A stretch of 64,000 nucleotides of DNA from Botryosphaeria dothidea (GCA_011503125.2 WWBZ02000033.1:1550001-1614000); one strand, 5' to 3'. Shown: positions 1-11,628, counted from the first letter of the stretch. Numbers and translations: made by a program. The notes: a model not told the origin generated them from the sequence alone.

Positions 1-129
1 GGAGGCGTCCTTTTCTTGCTGCTGGCGCCGGGCGTCGACGCGGGCGCGCCAGAAGTGCAAGGCGAGGATGCCGGCGATGGCGGCGGCGGAGAGGCAGATG
101 GCCAGGATGGCCCAGGGACTGATGCTCAT
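1..129 (-). CDS. N-terminus of a small single-pass membrane protein (cut by window edge)
   Basis: An ATG at 129 on the minus strand opens a frame that runs without a stop to the window edge, giving 43 residues. Residues about 5-30 form one hydrophobic segment rich in Ala, Ile and Leu, followed by Arg-rich sequence (HFWRARVDARRQQQ), so the product probably begins with a membrane anchor whose positive side is cytosolic. The rest of the gene lies outside the window. The layout resembles the small one-TM protein at 12673-13032, but I see no sequence identity beyond composition. No function can be named. Confidence 0.55.
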   Translation of the reverse strand, partial: MSISPWAILAICLSAAAIAGILALHFWRARVDARRQQQEKDAS

Positions 130-918
130 TCTTGCTGCTGGTGTGTTGTGCACAGGCACATGGTCTGCGGAGAGGCGCGTAGACTTAAAGGGATGCAGCG
201 GGTGGGGTGGGGTGGTTGGAAGGAGGCGTAAGAGCGGTGACGACGACTTGTGGCGGGGACAGGCCGAAATGGGTATGCGCGGGTGTTTTTGTGACGGTGA
301 TGCTGAGCAGGTGATGTGGAAAGTGTCGCAGACATCATATTTTCCTACGTAGAAACGGAAAAGAAAACCACGTGAGCTACATCGTCGACAGTCCTCCCTG
401 TTTTCGTGGGCTGGAATTTTTTTTAGGGCGATGGGTCGATGATGATATGGGATGGTCTGGCGGTAGGCCGGACGAACGGTGGCTGCGCTATGACGTTGAT
501 GTGGTTGGGGGAGCGAAGAGGAAAGGGTCTGCGGGAGGATTGACGGGATTGCCACTCACTTTCACCGAATCAGCAACATGTTGGAGGAATGTCCGGTCTG
601 GCGGCCCATAATTGCAGCTGGCAAAAACTGGGTCGGTCTCTCGTGGGTTGTGCCGGGCAGCTGGGTATTTATGATCAAAGAGCCAGGGGCCCTAAGTGAA
701 GCCTCCACAGGCCACAGAAAAGCCCGCGGGGCGCGAGCATGACTGAACCCCACCTTGCGGTAGAGAGAAAAGTAGACGAAATAGTATGAGACGCATACAT
801 CTCCACAGCGGTTTCGCCGGTGTTGCCGACGAAGCGAGTGCACGAGCACGACCTCCGACGCCGCCGCATATGTAGATCCGCCTGCCCGTCGGTTCTGCCA
901 CCACACCGCAACCCTCCC
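130..918. other. Intergenic region, no gene seen
   Basis: This stretch separates the 5' end of the partial membrane-protein gene from the 3' end of the phosphatase-like gene. It holds only short frames without family signatures and an 8-T run near 418-425. It should contain the promoter of the 1-129 gene and the terminator of the 919-2880 gene, but no motif is strong enough to place either. Confidence 0.5.
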
Positions 919-2880
919 TTAAATCCTCTCGTGGGGTGCCGCCGGCTGAGCCAAGGCTTCCTCATAGATATCCAGACTCGAACGCCTGCTCTCTTCACCG
1001 CCAACGTCCTTGCTGCCGCCCATATCCTTCCTCTTCGCGTCGCCCAGCTCCCAGCTGCCGATCCGCTCCCGAGGCTGGCCCGATTCGGGTGCTCGTTGCT
1101 GCTCCTGGCTGTGCTTTTGCTGCTGCTCTGCCACAGACACGCCGAAGGGGGCCCCTTTGCTGGCGAAGCTGACATCCGCGTCGCTGGCCAATTTTGTGCT
1201 GCCTTTAAACCCGCCCAGCGACGACTTCCGCCTTGTTCCGGCACCCACCACAGAGCTGCCACGGTGGAAGCGTAATCCGCCGAGCAGCATCAGCCCCGCC
1301 ATCGCTAGGAGCGCGACCCCCAGAGTGACACCCGCGCCGATGGCACCTGCGGCGGCTGGCGACATGTCCGAGCTTCGGCTTTGCTCCATGACGGCGATGC
1401 TTGAGTTGAGCGCAGGGCAGAAGACAGCTGAAGCCCCGCACGCGGTGCACCAGTCGCTTACGTCCTCGAGCATGATGCTTTCCATGCCCGATTCAAAATC
1501 TGCCCAACTCATAGCCGTCTGAGATGGCCCGTGTCCGAATAGCGGATAATTAATCAACTCCGATGAGTTGGTCGTGCCGTTGCGGAAATAAAAGCGCACC
1601 CAGAGATCCGACGTCGACGGGTACTCATCCGTCGAGTTGTCGTAGCTGAACAGCTCAAAAACCATGCTACTGGCGAACTCTGGGATCCCTTGGAAATTTG
1701 AGGAGTTGCTTCGAGACGAATATGCTAGCGAGAAAAAGGATAGTATCGGCTGGAACTCGCCAAAAAGCAGGGACAGTTTCGCATTTGCACCTCCTGAGGC
1801 AATGTTGACGGCAAGTTGCCCAAGGACCTTCCTTGCGAGCATTTCCCCGGCGATCGCTCTGATCCACTGCGAAGAGTTTGGTATGCTGTTGAATGCCCAT
1901 TGCTGCCTGATGCCACAGTCAGTTGGACTTGCGTACACGAGCTTCGAGAACAACGTGACGCATGACCAGCAGTCAAATGCAGATAATGTCGTACTAGCGC
2001 CAAACAAAAAAAGAAAAAACTTTCGCAAAGACTTACTGGTCTGCAAGGAACTTGAGCTCATCGTATGCGCCACTGAGTGTGATATTGTTTGACAGAATGG
2101 CCTGGATTGTCGTGTCATGCACGTATTGATAGCTCAAATAGTCATATATGGCGTATGCGTTAACATAGCCGTACGATGCTTCGGGAAGAACGTCACTCAG
2201 TGTGGCAGCTCCTACTTGACGGTAGAGGGAACTCGTTCTGGCCTGCGTCTCGTTGAATTCGAGAGTGTCGAAGTAGGTTGTGCGATCCAGTGCGTAATTC
2301 AAGCATTCTAGAGTACCACAAATCAGCTTCATCCCACTTGCCATTGCGTCCAAATTATACCTTGCTGGCCTTCGAGATAGACGCTGAATGGATCCAGACT
2401 TGAGGCTGTCCGTATCCGTGGATATTGGTAACCATTGAGAGGCGCTTCCACATAGGTTCCATTTGCCAGGACTGCGGTCGCTGATAGCATCGGAGCGGCT
2501 GTGTCATTCAATGTGTATGGCGGATACAGTCCTTGGAGGAATGCTTGGGCTGTCGCGACGTTATAAGAGTCATCAGTGGCAAGTATGTACACTTGACTAT
2601 TGCTGAGGGCATGTTCAGAGATGTTGCTGATAGCATCTGGACCGGGAAGATCGACGCTATTGGCTTGCGGCGATACATAGCGCTGGCGAAAGAGCGTGCC
2701 TTGATTATATGCCTGAGTTGCGCCCAAAGGCGTCAGCTCGGCAGGACCAAGCTCGCCCAGCAAGGGAGTGCGCTCTCCCGTGCGCGTGAACACGACGGCA
2801 GCGTGGACGGTGGCACTGGCTGCCAGCGGCGCGGAGGCAAGCCAGAGGGCGGCCAGGCAAGAAGCGATGTATGCAGTCAT
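919..2880 (-). CDS. Membrane-anchored histidine-acid-phosphatase-like protein, probably catalytically dead
   Basis: Three exons (2880-2361, 2307-2037, 1993-919; introns of 53 and 43 nt) encode about 621 residues. An N-terminal signal peptide (about residues 1-23) precedes a histidine-phosphatase (branch 2, phytase/prostatic type) fold. In the first motif the family RHGxRxP reads RTGERTP, so the nucleophilic His is Thr. The second motif, normally (S/A)HD before a TT/NI stretch, reads FGEFQP, so the proton donor is also gone. The C-terminal part has several N-glycosylation sequons, a Cys cluster (WCTACGASAVFC), a transmembrane helix of about 25 residues (AGAIGAGVTLGVALLAMAG region) and a charged cytosolic tail of about 130 residues. 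Family knowledge says both His are needed for catalysis; I infer a cell-surface pseudo-phosphatase. The 43-nt second intron is the least certain part of the model. Confidence 0.8.
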
Positions 2881-4053
2881 GTCCGCAACGTGGAGGACGG
2901 CAAGTGAGATTGAACCACAGCAGTGCGAAGACGAGAAGCGGGGCAGGCGAAGATATTATCGCAAGGCTGAGGAGCAGCTCGTGTTATCGCACCGTAATTC
3001 TGGCGACTTGCAAGGGTAGCTAATGACAGCACACCATAGCCTCGAAGCTTGGGCGGAAGCGGGGTTAGCTGCAGCATGCATGGCTACAGGTGTTGGCGCC
3101 GTTTTCGTCATCCGGCGGGTGTCCTTCTGTGGTCGCATTGCTCAGCCGTGATCGGCTTGGTTTCCGTGATCGGCGAGCAGCAGCACTGGGCGACGCTGAC
3201 AAACAGTCTAGCTGTTCAACGCAAGGTGGTGTCGCGAGCGACGTGGTACTTGTCGAGGTTGTGTCGTGATAAGGTTTGGCGCTCACAAGGACACCCGATC
3301 GCCCGATTCTCCACACGCTAGGCCGCTCCCGGGAGTAGCATAGCCATCCCGCATGCCGCTTTCACTACTGTACGCCAAGGCCCAATGCCGTGTCATCGCA
3401 TCATCGAGCAGCATGATGCCAGTGGCTCAGCCTTCTTGTCGATATTCCGCGGCTCTTGGAAGTTCTGTCATCGCTTCAATGACCGAGCTTCTTCAACTCG
3501 TCATGCTTTTGTGAAGGATGTATCATGTCTGCGTCCGGACAGTGTTCAGCGCTACACTTGGATCATGATCCTGCCTTTTTCTATGTAATCGAATCTGCAA
3601 TCGAATCTGGAATGCAATCAGCATAACTCAGTTGAATGGCAGTCATCAGCTCTGTTCGCGTGGATCTGAGAACCTTGGGGAGAGAAGGCGGGGTGCGCGC
3701 AGAGCTGAGAGTAATACTTACTAGCTGCTGCCGCAATTCATGTAATCTTACACCATAGAATGCACATGTGGAAAATTTATATGAACTAAAAAGAAATCTC
3801 TTGTATTTTGTTCTTCCATGAGAAGATTCACTACTGGTATTCATTATTCGAAGAGAGCAAAACCCCAAAGAGACCCATGCTCATGATCTGATCATACAGC
3901 CTTGCTTGCAAAAAAACACCAATTCTATTTGCTCTTGGCTTCAGCACAAACCTCTCCCGCGCCGGAACCCGTTTAAATTCGACTTAACTGTGGCTTAATT
4001 AGTACTGATTTCCCCGAGAGCTTCGACAGTCATCAACTTACATTCCCAACCCC
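2881..4053. other. Intergenic region, no gene seen
   Basis: About 1.2 kb upstream of the phosphatase-like gene and downstream of acl1. Frames here are short, overlap one another and show no family motif. A frame at 3581-3868 (minus) was considered and rejected. Confidence 0.5.
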
Positions 4054-6083
4054 TTACATCGAGACCTCCACACGACCCTCGTTGCCGGGTGCACCCTTGC
4101 CGACGGTAGGAAGGAGATACGTGATGTCGTCCCACGGGTGCCTGTACAGACCCGTCCTCAGGCGCTTCTGGTCCAAGAAGTGGGCAATCAGACCAATGCT
4201 GCGGCCGAGAACGAAGAGACCGTTGAGGACACCCATCTTGAGGTAGTCCTCGGCCTCCTCCTGCGTGAAGGAACCACCGCTGCGGACAAGATCGACGAAG
4301 CAGACAGCAATGCAGCCGTCAACGTTCAGGATCAGGTTGTCCTTCTTGGAGGTGGTCACTGTCTCGACGGCAAGAGCGTAGTCGAGCAGCTTGTGGCTGG
4401 GGAAGTTCTTCAGCACGTACTCCTTGACGAGCTCAACACGGAGATCAGGGTTGTTCCTCGACTTGATCCTGTGACCAATACCGGGAATAAGCTTGTTCTC
4501 CTTCCTCATGGTGTCGACGAAGTCACGAGGGCTGAGACCCTTGTCGTAGGCCTTGGTGAACTCCTCAGCGGCGCCGTCGAGGGCACCACCGAAGCGGGAA
4601 CCAATGGTAAGCAGACCGCTGACCAGGGCACTGATCAAGTCTTTGCCGGCTCTGGTGGTGATGATGGTGTTCATGGCACCGGACACAGCGGGACCGTGAT
4701 CGGCAGTGAGCATAAGAACCATCTCAAGGAACTTGCTAGCGTAGTCGGGAAGGCGGCGACGGAACCAAAGCAGCGACATGACACCACCAATTCCGATGTT
4801 ATCCTTGAAGACATCCGAGATGGGCATACCCGCGTACAGCAGCTCCTGGCCACGGTCGTCGGAGATGGTGGAGATGAAGGCAGCCGGCTTACGGATGAGG
4901 CCGAGCTCCTGGGCCCAAGAATAGTCAATGGGGATCTTGGGAACAGCAGGCTCAGGCTTGGGGGTGATGGTGCCGTCGGCAACCAGCTTCTGGTAGACCT
5001 CGGACAGGACCTTGGGGAGGTCCTCGAAGGTGTCAGGGACGTGGATACCGGCCTCCTTCATAGCCTTGTTCTTGGTAGCAGCGGTCTCGAGCTGCGAGTT
5101 GGCGAAGGAACCAGCGTGACCGAACTGGACCTCGGTGGTGAGCATGCCAGCGACGGTACCAATGGCCCAGGCAACAATGGGCTTGGTAATGGTGCCATTC
5201 TTGATGGCCTCAATGACGCGGTACTCCTCGACACCACCGACCTCACCGAGCAGAACCAGGATCTTGCACTCAGGATCGGCCTGGTATCTCAGCAGGTGGT
5301 CGATGAAGGTAGTACCGGGGTACCTGTCACCACCAATGGCGACACCCTCGTAGACACCGTCGGTGGTCTGCGAGATGATGTTGTTCAGCTCGTTGGACAT
5401 ACCGCCGGACTTGGAGACGTAGGCAACCGAGCCAGGGCGGTAGAGCTTCGAAGCAACAATGTTGTCCATCATACCGCCAGTGTTGCCAATCTTGAAGGCA
5501 CCGGGCTTGATGCCACCGACAGTGGCGGGGCCGATGATGGTGACGCCCTTCTTCTTGGCGACGTGCATGATCTCGCGAGCGCGCTTTTGGCGTGTGAGCA
5601 ATTGCTAAATTGGGAATTCACGGGGACACGTACACGCTCTGGGACACCCTCGGCAATGATGGCAATAGACTTGATCTGAGGGTACTCCATGAGCTCCATG
5701 GTGGAGGAGAAGACACTGCGCGACGAAGCGAAGTTGACGACGCAGTCGACGTCGCTGTGCTTGGCCATAGCCTTCTCAACCGACTGGTAGACGGGGAGCA
5801 GGGTCTCGCTGGTACCCCAGTACATCTTGCTGACGAACTGGCCGCCGAAGGTGTAGATGATACCGGCAACCGAGGGCTGCTTGCGCTTGCAAATGTAGTC
5901 GAAGTCAAGCATGCCCTGGACAGCCTTGGGCTGCATGCCGTAGACGAAGCATCGCGTCTTGTTGTGGAAGAGGGTGTGCTGGGCAGGCGGGCTCAGCGGC
6001 CGACTAGGGGCCTGGAAGCGACGGATGTTGTCATTGGCAGACAGAGTGTCGCCGTTGGGCGTGCTGTTGGCAGCAGCGGGCAT
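4054..6083 (-). CDS. acl1: ATP-citrate lyase subunit 1 (CoA-ligase/citrate-synthase-like subunit)
   Basis: Two exons (6083-5634 and 5583-4054) separated by a 50-nt intron (GTACGT...CTCAC...AAAAG) give about 659 residues, the usual length of fungal Acl1. The N-terminal half is the succinyl-CoA-synthetase-alpha-like part: [12 protein letters not shown], the [17 protein letters not shown]oA-binding stretch, and the phospho-histidine loop [10 protein letters not shown]. The C-terminal part is citrate-synthase-like ([36 protein letters not shown]). With Acl2 it forms the cytosolic enzyme that converts citrate, CoA and ATP to acetyl-CoA and oxaloacetate for lipid synthesis and histone acetylation. 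The start at 6083 is chosen because it precedes the conserved [14 protein letters not shown] stretch. The frame stays open upstream to 6317, but that part lacks conserved character and is crossed by a probable 5'-UTR intron. Confidence 0.96.
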
Positions 6084-6135
6084 GATGGGCGAAAGACGGG
6101 CTGCGCAGATGCGTTCTGGGGAATAGGAAAGGTAT

Positions 6136-6462
6136 CTGGAGCTGGAGGGGCAGTCAGCAAAGCGAATTTGAGGAGCTGCGTGACTCGGGCGGCGGTGCGG
6201 TGCAATTGGGTGCGGCGCGAAGTGGGCTCGGAGCTGGGCGCTTTTCGTGACAGGGAAAAAACGACCCGAAATCGCAGCAGTTGCGAGCCGGACGAGGGCA
6301 GTGTTCCGAAGAAGCAATCCGGACGACAGCTGTAGCCTGGAGCGTCCGAACTGCAGCTTCGCCTGGGACTCTCCACGGGGTATACGGTGTGGGCGTGGGC
6401 GTGGACGTGGGGACAGAAATGTTTCCGCAGAGGTTGCGGGAGCTTGCGAGTCGGTGACTTAC
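6136..6462 (-). other. Probable 5'-UTR intron of acl1
   Basis: On the minus strand a consensus donor CAG|GTAAGT lies at 6462. A branch-like TGCTGAC stands just before tandem acceptors CCTCCAG (ending 6142) and CTCCAG (ending 6136), only about 50-60 nt upstream of the acl1 ATG. The signals are good, but no transcript is available to prove it. Confidence 0.6.
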
Positions 6463-7186
6463 CTGGGGTCTTCGCTGTGCGCAACGCAGCGATGCAAACT
6501 TGGTGTTTGGGAGAGGAGGACGAGGAGGAGCGGTCGGGGGAAAGAAGAGCAGCAGGAATTGGGGTGGATTAGATGGCGGGCGAGTGAGCGGCAGGCTTGT
6601 TTCCAGCTCAACGAACTCTTGAAGCGCTCAGCAGGGAGGGCAGGGGCCGGCGTGCTGTTGAGGCACTGAGGGTTAGTGCACGTCTGTGCGCCGACAGGGT
6701 TCAGCACTGCGGTCTTCGGCCGCTCGGCTCCCCAAAAAAGCCCACCGCGCACTCAGGCCCGGCAGACGAGCGCTGAGCTGGACGTGCCGAGCGTGCGGAG
6801 TCCGTAGTCCAGCGGCTTAGCAGAGCAATTGCGGGCTCAGCCCGGGGCCGCAAATAGCAACAGCCCCCAAAATGGTTGACTGCGGGAGTGAGCCTGAGGC
6901 GTGCAGCGGCCTGCGTCTCGGTGGTGCGGTGGTGGTCGGTGCGTCAGTGTGGGCGTTGGCGTTGGCGTTAGGGCGGCGACCAGGGTGCGTCCTGTGGGGA
7001 TCTGCCAGCTCCCCAACCAACAGTAATGAGAATCCCGCCGCCGCTTCGCTGCTCGAAAGCAAAGGGACAACCAATTTCGCGCCCAGCTGCCCGCGTCCTC
7101 CAAAACCCCCAAAGCTCCTTCTCCTGCCTGCCCTTCTCCCCTACAGCTGCTGCTCTCGTCATCTTCCCTCGTCAGCTGGCCCGAAG

Positions 7187-7450
7187 GTAAGCACCCGAAC
7201 TCCTTCAGCTCTCCGTCCCGCCTATTTGTGCGTGTGTGCCGGTGCCGGTATCGTTCCGTTTGAGTCCTCTCCGAAGCTGCATCGGACTTCCTGCGCACGC
7301 CTCGTCGCTCTCAAATCGCCGACGCTCCGTAGACCGCACCGTACCCTTTGCCGAGCGCCTGTTGCTGCTGTTCATCCGCTCTGTCCGCTGCAATTCCTTC
7401 TTTTTCTGCTCCTGCAAAGCTCTCCGCCGCTGACCTGCCTCCCCTCCAAG
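7187..7450 (+). other. Probable 5'-UTR intron of acl2
   Basis: AAG|GTAAGC at 7187, a GCTGAC branch-like site near 7427 and a pyrimidine tract ending CTCCAAG at 7450 form a convincing intron of about 264 nt. It ends 34 nt before the acl2 ATG. It mirrors the leader intron on the acl1 side. Confidence 0.6.
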
Positions 7451-7484
7451 GTTTTCTTGACCCTCACATTCTTCTCCAACAACA

Positions 7485-9396
7485 ATGTCCGCCAAGTCGA
7501 TTCTCGAGGCCGACGGCAAGGCCATCCTCAACTACCACCTCACCAGGGCTCCCGTCATCAAGCCCACCCCGCTGCCTGCCTCTGCCACCCACAACCCTCC
7601 TCCCAGGCTTGCCTCGCTGTACTTCCCGGAGGACAAGGCTGTCAAGGACGTTTTGGACCAGGCCGAGGTCACCTACCCGTGGCTGCTCCAGGATGGCGCC
7701 AAGTTCGTCGCAAAGCCCGACCAGCTGATCAAGAGGCGAGGCAAGAGCGGCCTGCTGGCCCTCAACAAGACCTGGGCCGAGGCTCGCCAATGGGTCGAGG
7801 AGCGCGCAGGAAAGCCCCAGAAGGTTGAGCACGTCGAGGGCGTCCTAAGGCAGTTCCTGGTCGAGCCCTTCGTCCCCCATCCCCAGGACACCGAGTACTA
7901 CATCAACATCAACTCCGCTCGTGAGGTAAGTGGCCCTTTTCCTGATCCGCATCGTTCGATTTCGGTCCAATTGGTCGAGTTCTCCTTGTTTTTCGAATCC
8001 AGAAAAAAATTGTGGTGTTGGGGTTGTCGATGGTTGGAACACGTGCGGCGGTTGAGGCTGGGGGCGCCGTCCTTTTCTCTGCTCGGTCAATCCGGACGAA
8101 GGGAGATGACCCAACACAGAAACGGCGGGCCCACACCCAGCATCAATTACCCGCCGCACTTGGCCTCCCCTTGGTCCGCACTGCATCTCTTATCTGCATC
8201 TAGTTGCTTTCTAGAACCCTTCTCGTGTCATCTCCATGCTGCACATCCCGTAGCGTCCGCTGCATGCACGCGGGTGCTCCCGTTCCCGTCCATCACACCC
8301 GTGCTAACCCGGATCTTCATCTTAGGGCGACTGGATCCTCTTCACCCACGAGGGTGGTGTCGATGTCGGCGATGTCGATGCGAAGGCCGAGAAGCTGCTC
8401 ATCCCCGTCGACCTCAGCGAGTACCCGTCCAACGACGAGATTGCCGCTGCTCTCCTGAAGAAGGTTCCTCAGGGTGTTCACAATGTCCTCGTTGACTTCA
8501 TCTCCCGCCTCTACGCTGTCTACGTCGACTGCCAGTTCACTTACCTCGAGATCAACCCTCTCGTCGTCATCCCCAACGCGGATGCCACCTCTGCTGAGGT
8601 TCACTTCCTCGACTTGGCTGCCAAGCTTGACCAGACCGCTGAGTTCGAGTGCGGTGTCAAGTGGGCCATCGCTCGCAGCGCCACTGCTCTGGGCCTGGCC
8701 ACCATCACCACCAAGGACAACAAGGTCACCATCGATGCTGGCCCGCCAATGGAGTTCCCCGCTCCTTTCGGCCGTGAGATGAGCAAGGAGGAGGCTTTCA
8801 TCTCTGAGATGGATGCTAAGACCGGTGCCTCCCTGAAGCTGACCATCCTCAACTCCACTGGTCGCGTCTGGACTCTCGTTGCCGGTGGTGGTGCTTCCGT
8901 CGTCTATGCCGACGCCATCGCCTCGGCCGGTTTCGCCAGCGAGCTCGCCAACTACGGTGAATACTCTGGTGCTCCCACCGAGACCCAGACCTTCCAGTAC
9001 GCCCGCACTGTCCTCGACCTTATGCTTCGTGCCCCTACGCACCCCGAGGGCAAGGTCCTGTTCATTGGTGGTGGTATTGCCAACTTCACCAACGTAAGTG
9101 ACACCACTCCACTCTCTCGTGATGACGATTAGACTGACACAATCCAGGTCGCTTCCACTTTCAAGGGTGTCATCCGCGCTCTGCGCGAGGTCGCCCCTGT
9201 TCTCAACGAGCATAAGGTTCAGATCTGGGTCCGCCGTGCCGGTCCCAACTACCAGGAGGGTCTCAAGAACATCAAGGCCGTCGGTGTCGAGCTCGGCCTC
9301 GACCTGCACGTCTACGGTCCCGAGATGCACGTCTCCGGTATCGTCCCTCTGGCGCTCAACGGCAAGAAGAGCGACGTCCCTGAGTTCAGCGGTTAA
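7485..9396 (+). CDS. acl2: ATP-citrate lyase subunit 2 (ATP-grasp/citrate-binding subunit)
   Basis: Three exons (7485-7925, 8326-9093, 9148-9396) encode about 485 residues, standard for fungal Acl2. The start [12 protein letters not shown] and the [15 protein letters not shown] stretch belong to the ATP-grasp/succinyl-CoA-synthetase-beta-like domain. [29 protein letters not shown] and [18 protein letters not shown] are conserved, and [15 protein letters not shown] followed by [13 protein letters not shown] marks the citrate-binding domain. It is the partner of the divergently transcribed acl1 and works in the cytosol. The first intron is unusually long (400 nt) with a perfect GCTAAC branch 22 nt before the acceptor; the second is 54 nt. 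Identification is certain; exon edges are supported by phase and conserved sequence on both sides. Confidence 0.96.
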
Positions 9397-10037
9397 GTGT
9401 AAAAATATACCAGTGTTGCAGTTATGAAGTTGGGGGGGTGGATTGATGTTTTTTTCCTTTTTAAAACTTAACGAGCCTACGGGATGCTGAGATGGAGGCA
9501 TGGGTTGGGGTTTCATACATGCCCTTATATGCATCGAGGCGCCATGTTTTAGGATCAGAGGGTAGTTACACAGATTTGCTTGACTGCCACGAGCTTATAA
9601 TTAGGAATGGCGGCGCTAGAGAACGATAGACAAATGCATGTTTTGGATCAATGAGTGTCCAATTGAGTGATTTAAGTTTCCTTGCTACCCAGCATCTTGC
9701 CTTGGGGCTCAATTATGTTTACCTCCAAAAGGATTGGGGATCACTAGCTATCGCAACAGTAGTTCCAAATCTTTCTACATTGATGTTGAAGTTCGGCGCC
9801 CCTGTCTTGCAATGGCCTCTAGCGAACCATTCACAGCAGACAGCAGCGAGGCAGACCCCAGTAGAATCATAGCCCTACAATGCCAAAATTTTCATCACCT
9901 CATGATGTGGCGAGACACAAGGCCGAACAAAGCAGCGAGCTCTACCGAGCTATTGTTTGAGTCACAGCAGGATTTCATCTTGACACATGAGCACATTGCG
10001 CTTCACCATGAGTGATAGAATATCTTCTATTTGCTGT
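9397..10037. other. Intergenic region between convergent genes
   Basis: This is the 3' flank of acl2 and of the minus-strand DUF92 gene. It is A/T-richer than the flanking genes and includes T and G runs just after the acl2 stop (9425-9465). No gene, RNA or repeat is recognised. Confidence 0.5.
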
Positions 10038-11161
10038 CTACGAAACCGTGAAAGCATCAGACAACGGGACCCCCCAAACCAGCGCCGCGCTCACCATAGC
10101 AGCCACGCTCGCCGACGCCGCCATGAGCAAGTTCACCCCATTGTTGCTCAGCACATCCCGCCCCGTCTCGATCCGCCTGCTCTCCTGATGCGTGCCCTCC
10201 TTCGGCACGATACTCCCGAGCGTCTCGCCCGCCCTGGCCTTCGCCGCCGCCTTCGAGCGCGTCTGGACGCCCGACGAGGTCGCCGTATCCTCCGCGCCGC
10301 GCACCTTCGCGCGCTGCTTCAGGTGCAGCGACTCCGCGCCGTGCACGGGCACCTTGCGCCCGCCCTCGCCCTCGACGACCCTGCCCGTCCGCACGTCCAC
10401 GACGCTCGCCTGCAGCAGCGCGCCCAGCAGCGAGTCGAGCAGGGAGCCGCCGACGCCGACGGCCGTGATGGCGGCGACGAACGCGCCCTTCGCCGCGAGC
10501 GGCCACGCGGCGCAGAAGGGCGTGAGCGCGACGGCCGTCAGCGCGACGATGGCCGCGCCGAGCGCGCCCGCGAGCAATCCCCCCGCCGTCACGCCGCCGT
10601 TGGTGCCCGGCGGGACGGCGTGCCACGGCGCGGTGATGAGGCGCGGGCGCGACGTGGAGAGTATGCCCAGCTCGGAGGAGAGCGTGTCGGAGGCGACGGC
10701 GGCGTAGTTGGCGACGATGCCGACGACGGGCAGGTCAGTGGCCGGGGACCAGCATTCTGTCTTGGAGGGGGAGGACCGCGAGAGCTGATAGGCGTGCAGG
10801 AGGATGAGGATGGAGGCGACGAGCGAGTTGGCGAGGACTTGGACGTGGGTGCGCGCGCCTTCGCCGCCGGAGGCGCCGGAGGAGGACTGGGTCAGGCGGG
10901 CTTTGACGTCGTGCTTGACCTGGAGAGGAAGTCAGTAATGTGATGGAGGGTGGGACTGTCAAAAAGGCAGGGTACCTTGGTGGCGGCGGTGCCTGTCAGG
11001 AAGAAGACTACCAAGAGCGTGAAGAAGACGCTCCACGGGTGCACGGCATGGGCGACAGCTGTAGCGGCGGCGACGACAATGCCGGCGGGCGTCAACGACT
11101 TGCGCGACCAGGCGCGATAGACCAGGGCGGCGATGGCTGGGACGGCTACGATGGGTTTCAT
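10038..11161 (-). CDS. DUF92/TMEM19-family integral membrane protein
   Basis: Two exons (11161-10976 and 10919-10038) around a 56-nt intron give about 355 residues. The N-terminus MKPIVAVPAIAALVYRAWSR leads into family-typical SLTPAGI and HPWSVFFTLLVVFFLTGT. After the intron come VKHDVKARL, SSGASGGEGARTHVQVLANS, a Glu/Gly-containing SDTLSSELGIL loop and the GTNGGVTAGG stretch, all characteristic of DUF92 (PF01940). I count about six or seven hydrophobic segments. Members include plant VTE6/phytyl-phosphate kinase and animal TMEM19; the fungal role is not established. A Ser/Ala/Gly-rich insert between two TM segments near the C-terminus looks lineage-specific. Very high third-position GC distinguishes the 3' exon. 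Confidence 0.88.
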
Positions 11162-11628
11162 GCCTGTTGGTGTTGAGGGAGCTCTATCTCACAGCTGCTC
11201 CGACGTTGGCCGTGCAGGCTGCAGTGGGTGGTGGGCACCGAGCGCTTGCGTCACGCCGCAGTTCAACAACTTCGTCCTCGCCAAGCCAGGATGTTGCTGC
11301 CGTGAAAGGCCCCATGCCTTCTGTTGAGAGCAGCAGTTATCGCACGCACGCTCCACAACCTTCTGCATCAGGTAGACTGCGCATGCCGAACGGACCTACT
11401 GGATAGAGTAATATTTGAGCGAGGCCGGGTTAAGAACTCGGCGAAAACTGGGCATGCCAAACCCGCCGTGTTGAATTATTTGTTCGAGGACAAAACAGCC
11501 CTACGCCGATGCTCGGTGTTGCCGAATTGGGCCTCTGCCGGCTCCCGATCTCTCCCAAACGTCGTCGCGATGCAATGCCGACCACCGAGGGTCTCTAGAA
11601 ACGCCGTTCACCAAGGCATCTGCCTCCT
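11162..11628. other. Intergenic region, no gene seen
   Basis: Promoter side of the DUF92 gene and 3' flank of the G-patch gene. Frames are short and lack motifs. Confidence 0.5.

Larger units (their letters stand above)
6084..7484. promoter_or_regulatory. Shared divergent promoter and leaders of acl1/acl2
   Basis: Start codons of the two subunit genes lie 1.4 kb apart, head to head. Each leader appears to hold an intron (6136-6462 for acl1, 7187-7450 for acl2), leaving about 0.7 kb of core shared promoter. The core is G/C-rich on the + strand with GTGGGCGT-like runs near 6385-6410 and several AGGGG/GGGG blocks. I cannot assign a named factor site with confidence. Co-expression from one region would suit subunits of one complex. 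Confidence 0.7.

Noticed and set aside
3581..3868. 95-codon minus-strand frame
   Set aside because: Short, Ser/Leu-rich, no motif, no leader-like sequence upstream.
4138..5679. 513-codon plus-strand frame opposite acl1
   Set aside because: It is the complement of a highly conserved acl1 exon with strong codon bias, which keeps the antisense frame open; its sequence has no domain.
6872..7828. 318-codon plus-strand frame overlapping the acl2 start
   Set aside because: Runs through the leader, its probable intron and the start of acl2 in another frame; low-complexity Pro/Ser/Leu, no motif.
8317..9534. 405-codon minus-strand frame opposite acl2
   Set aside because: Antisense shadow of acl2 exons 2 and 3; crosses real introns and lacks any motif.
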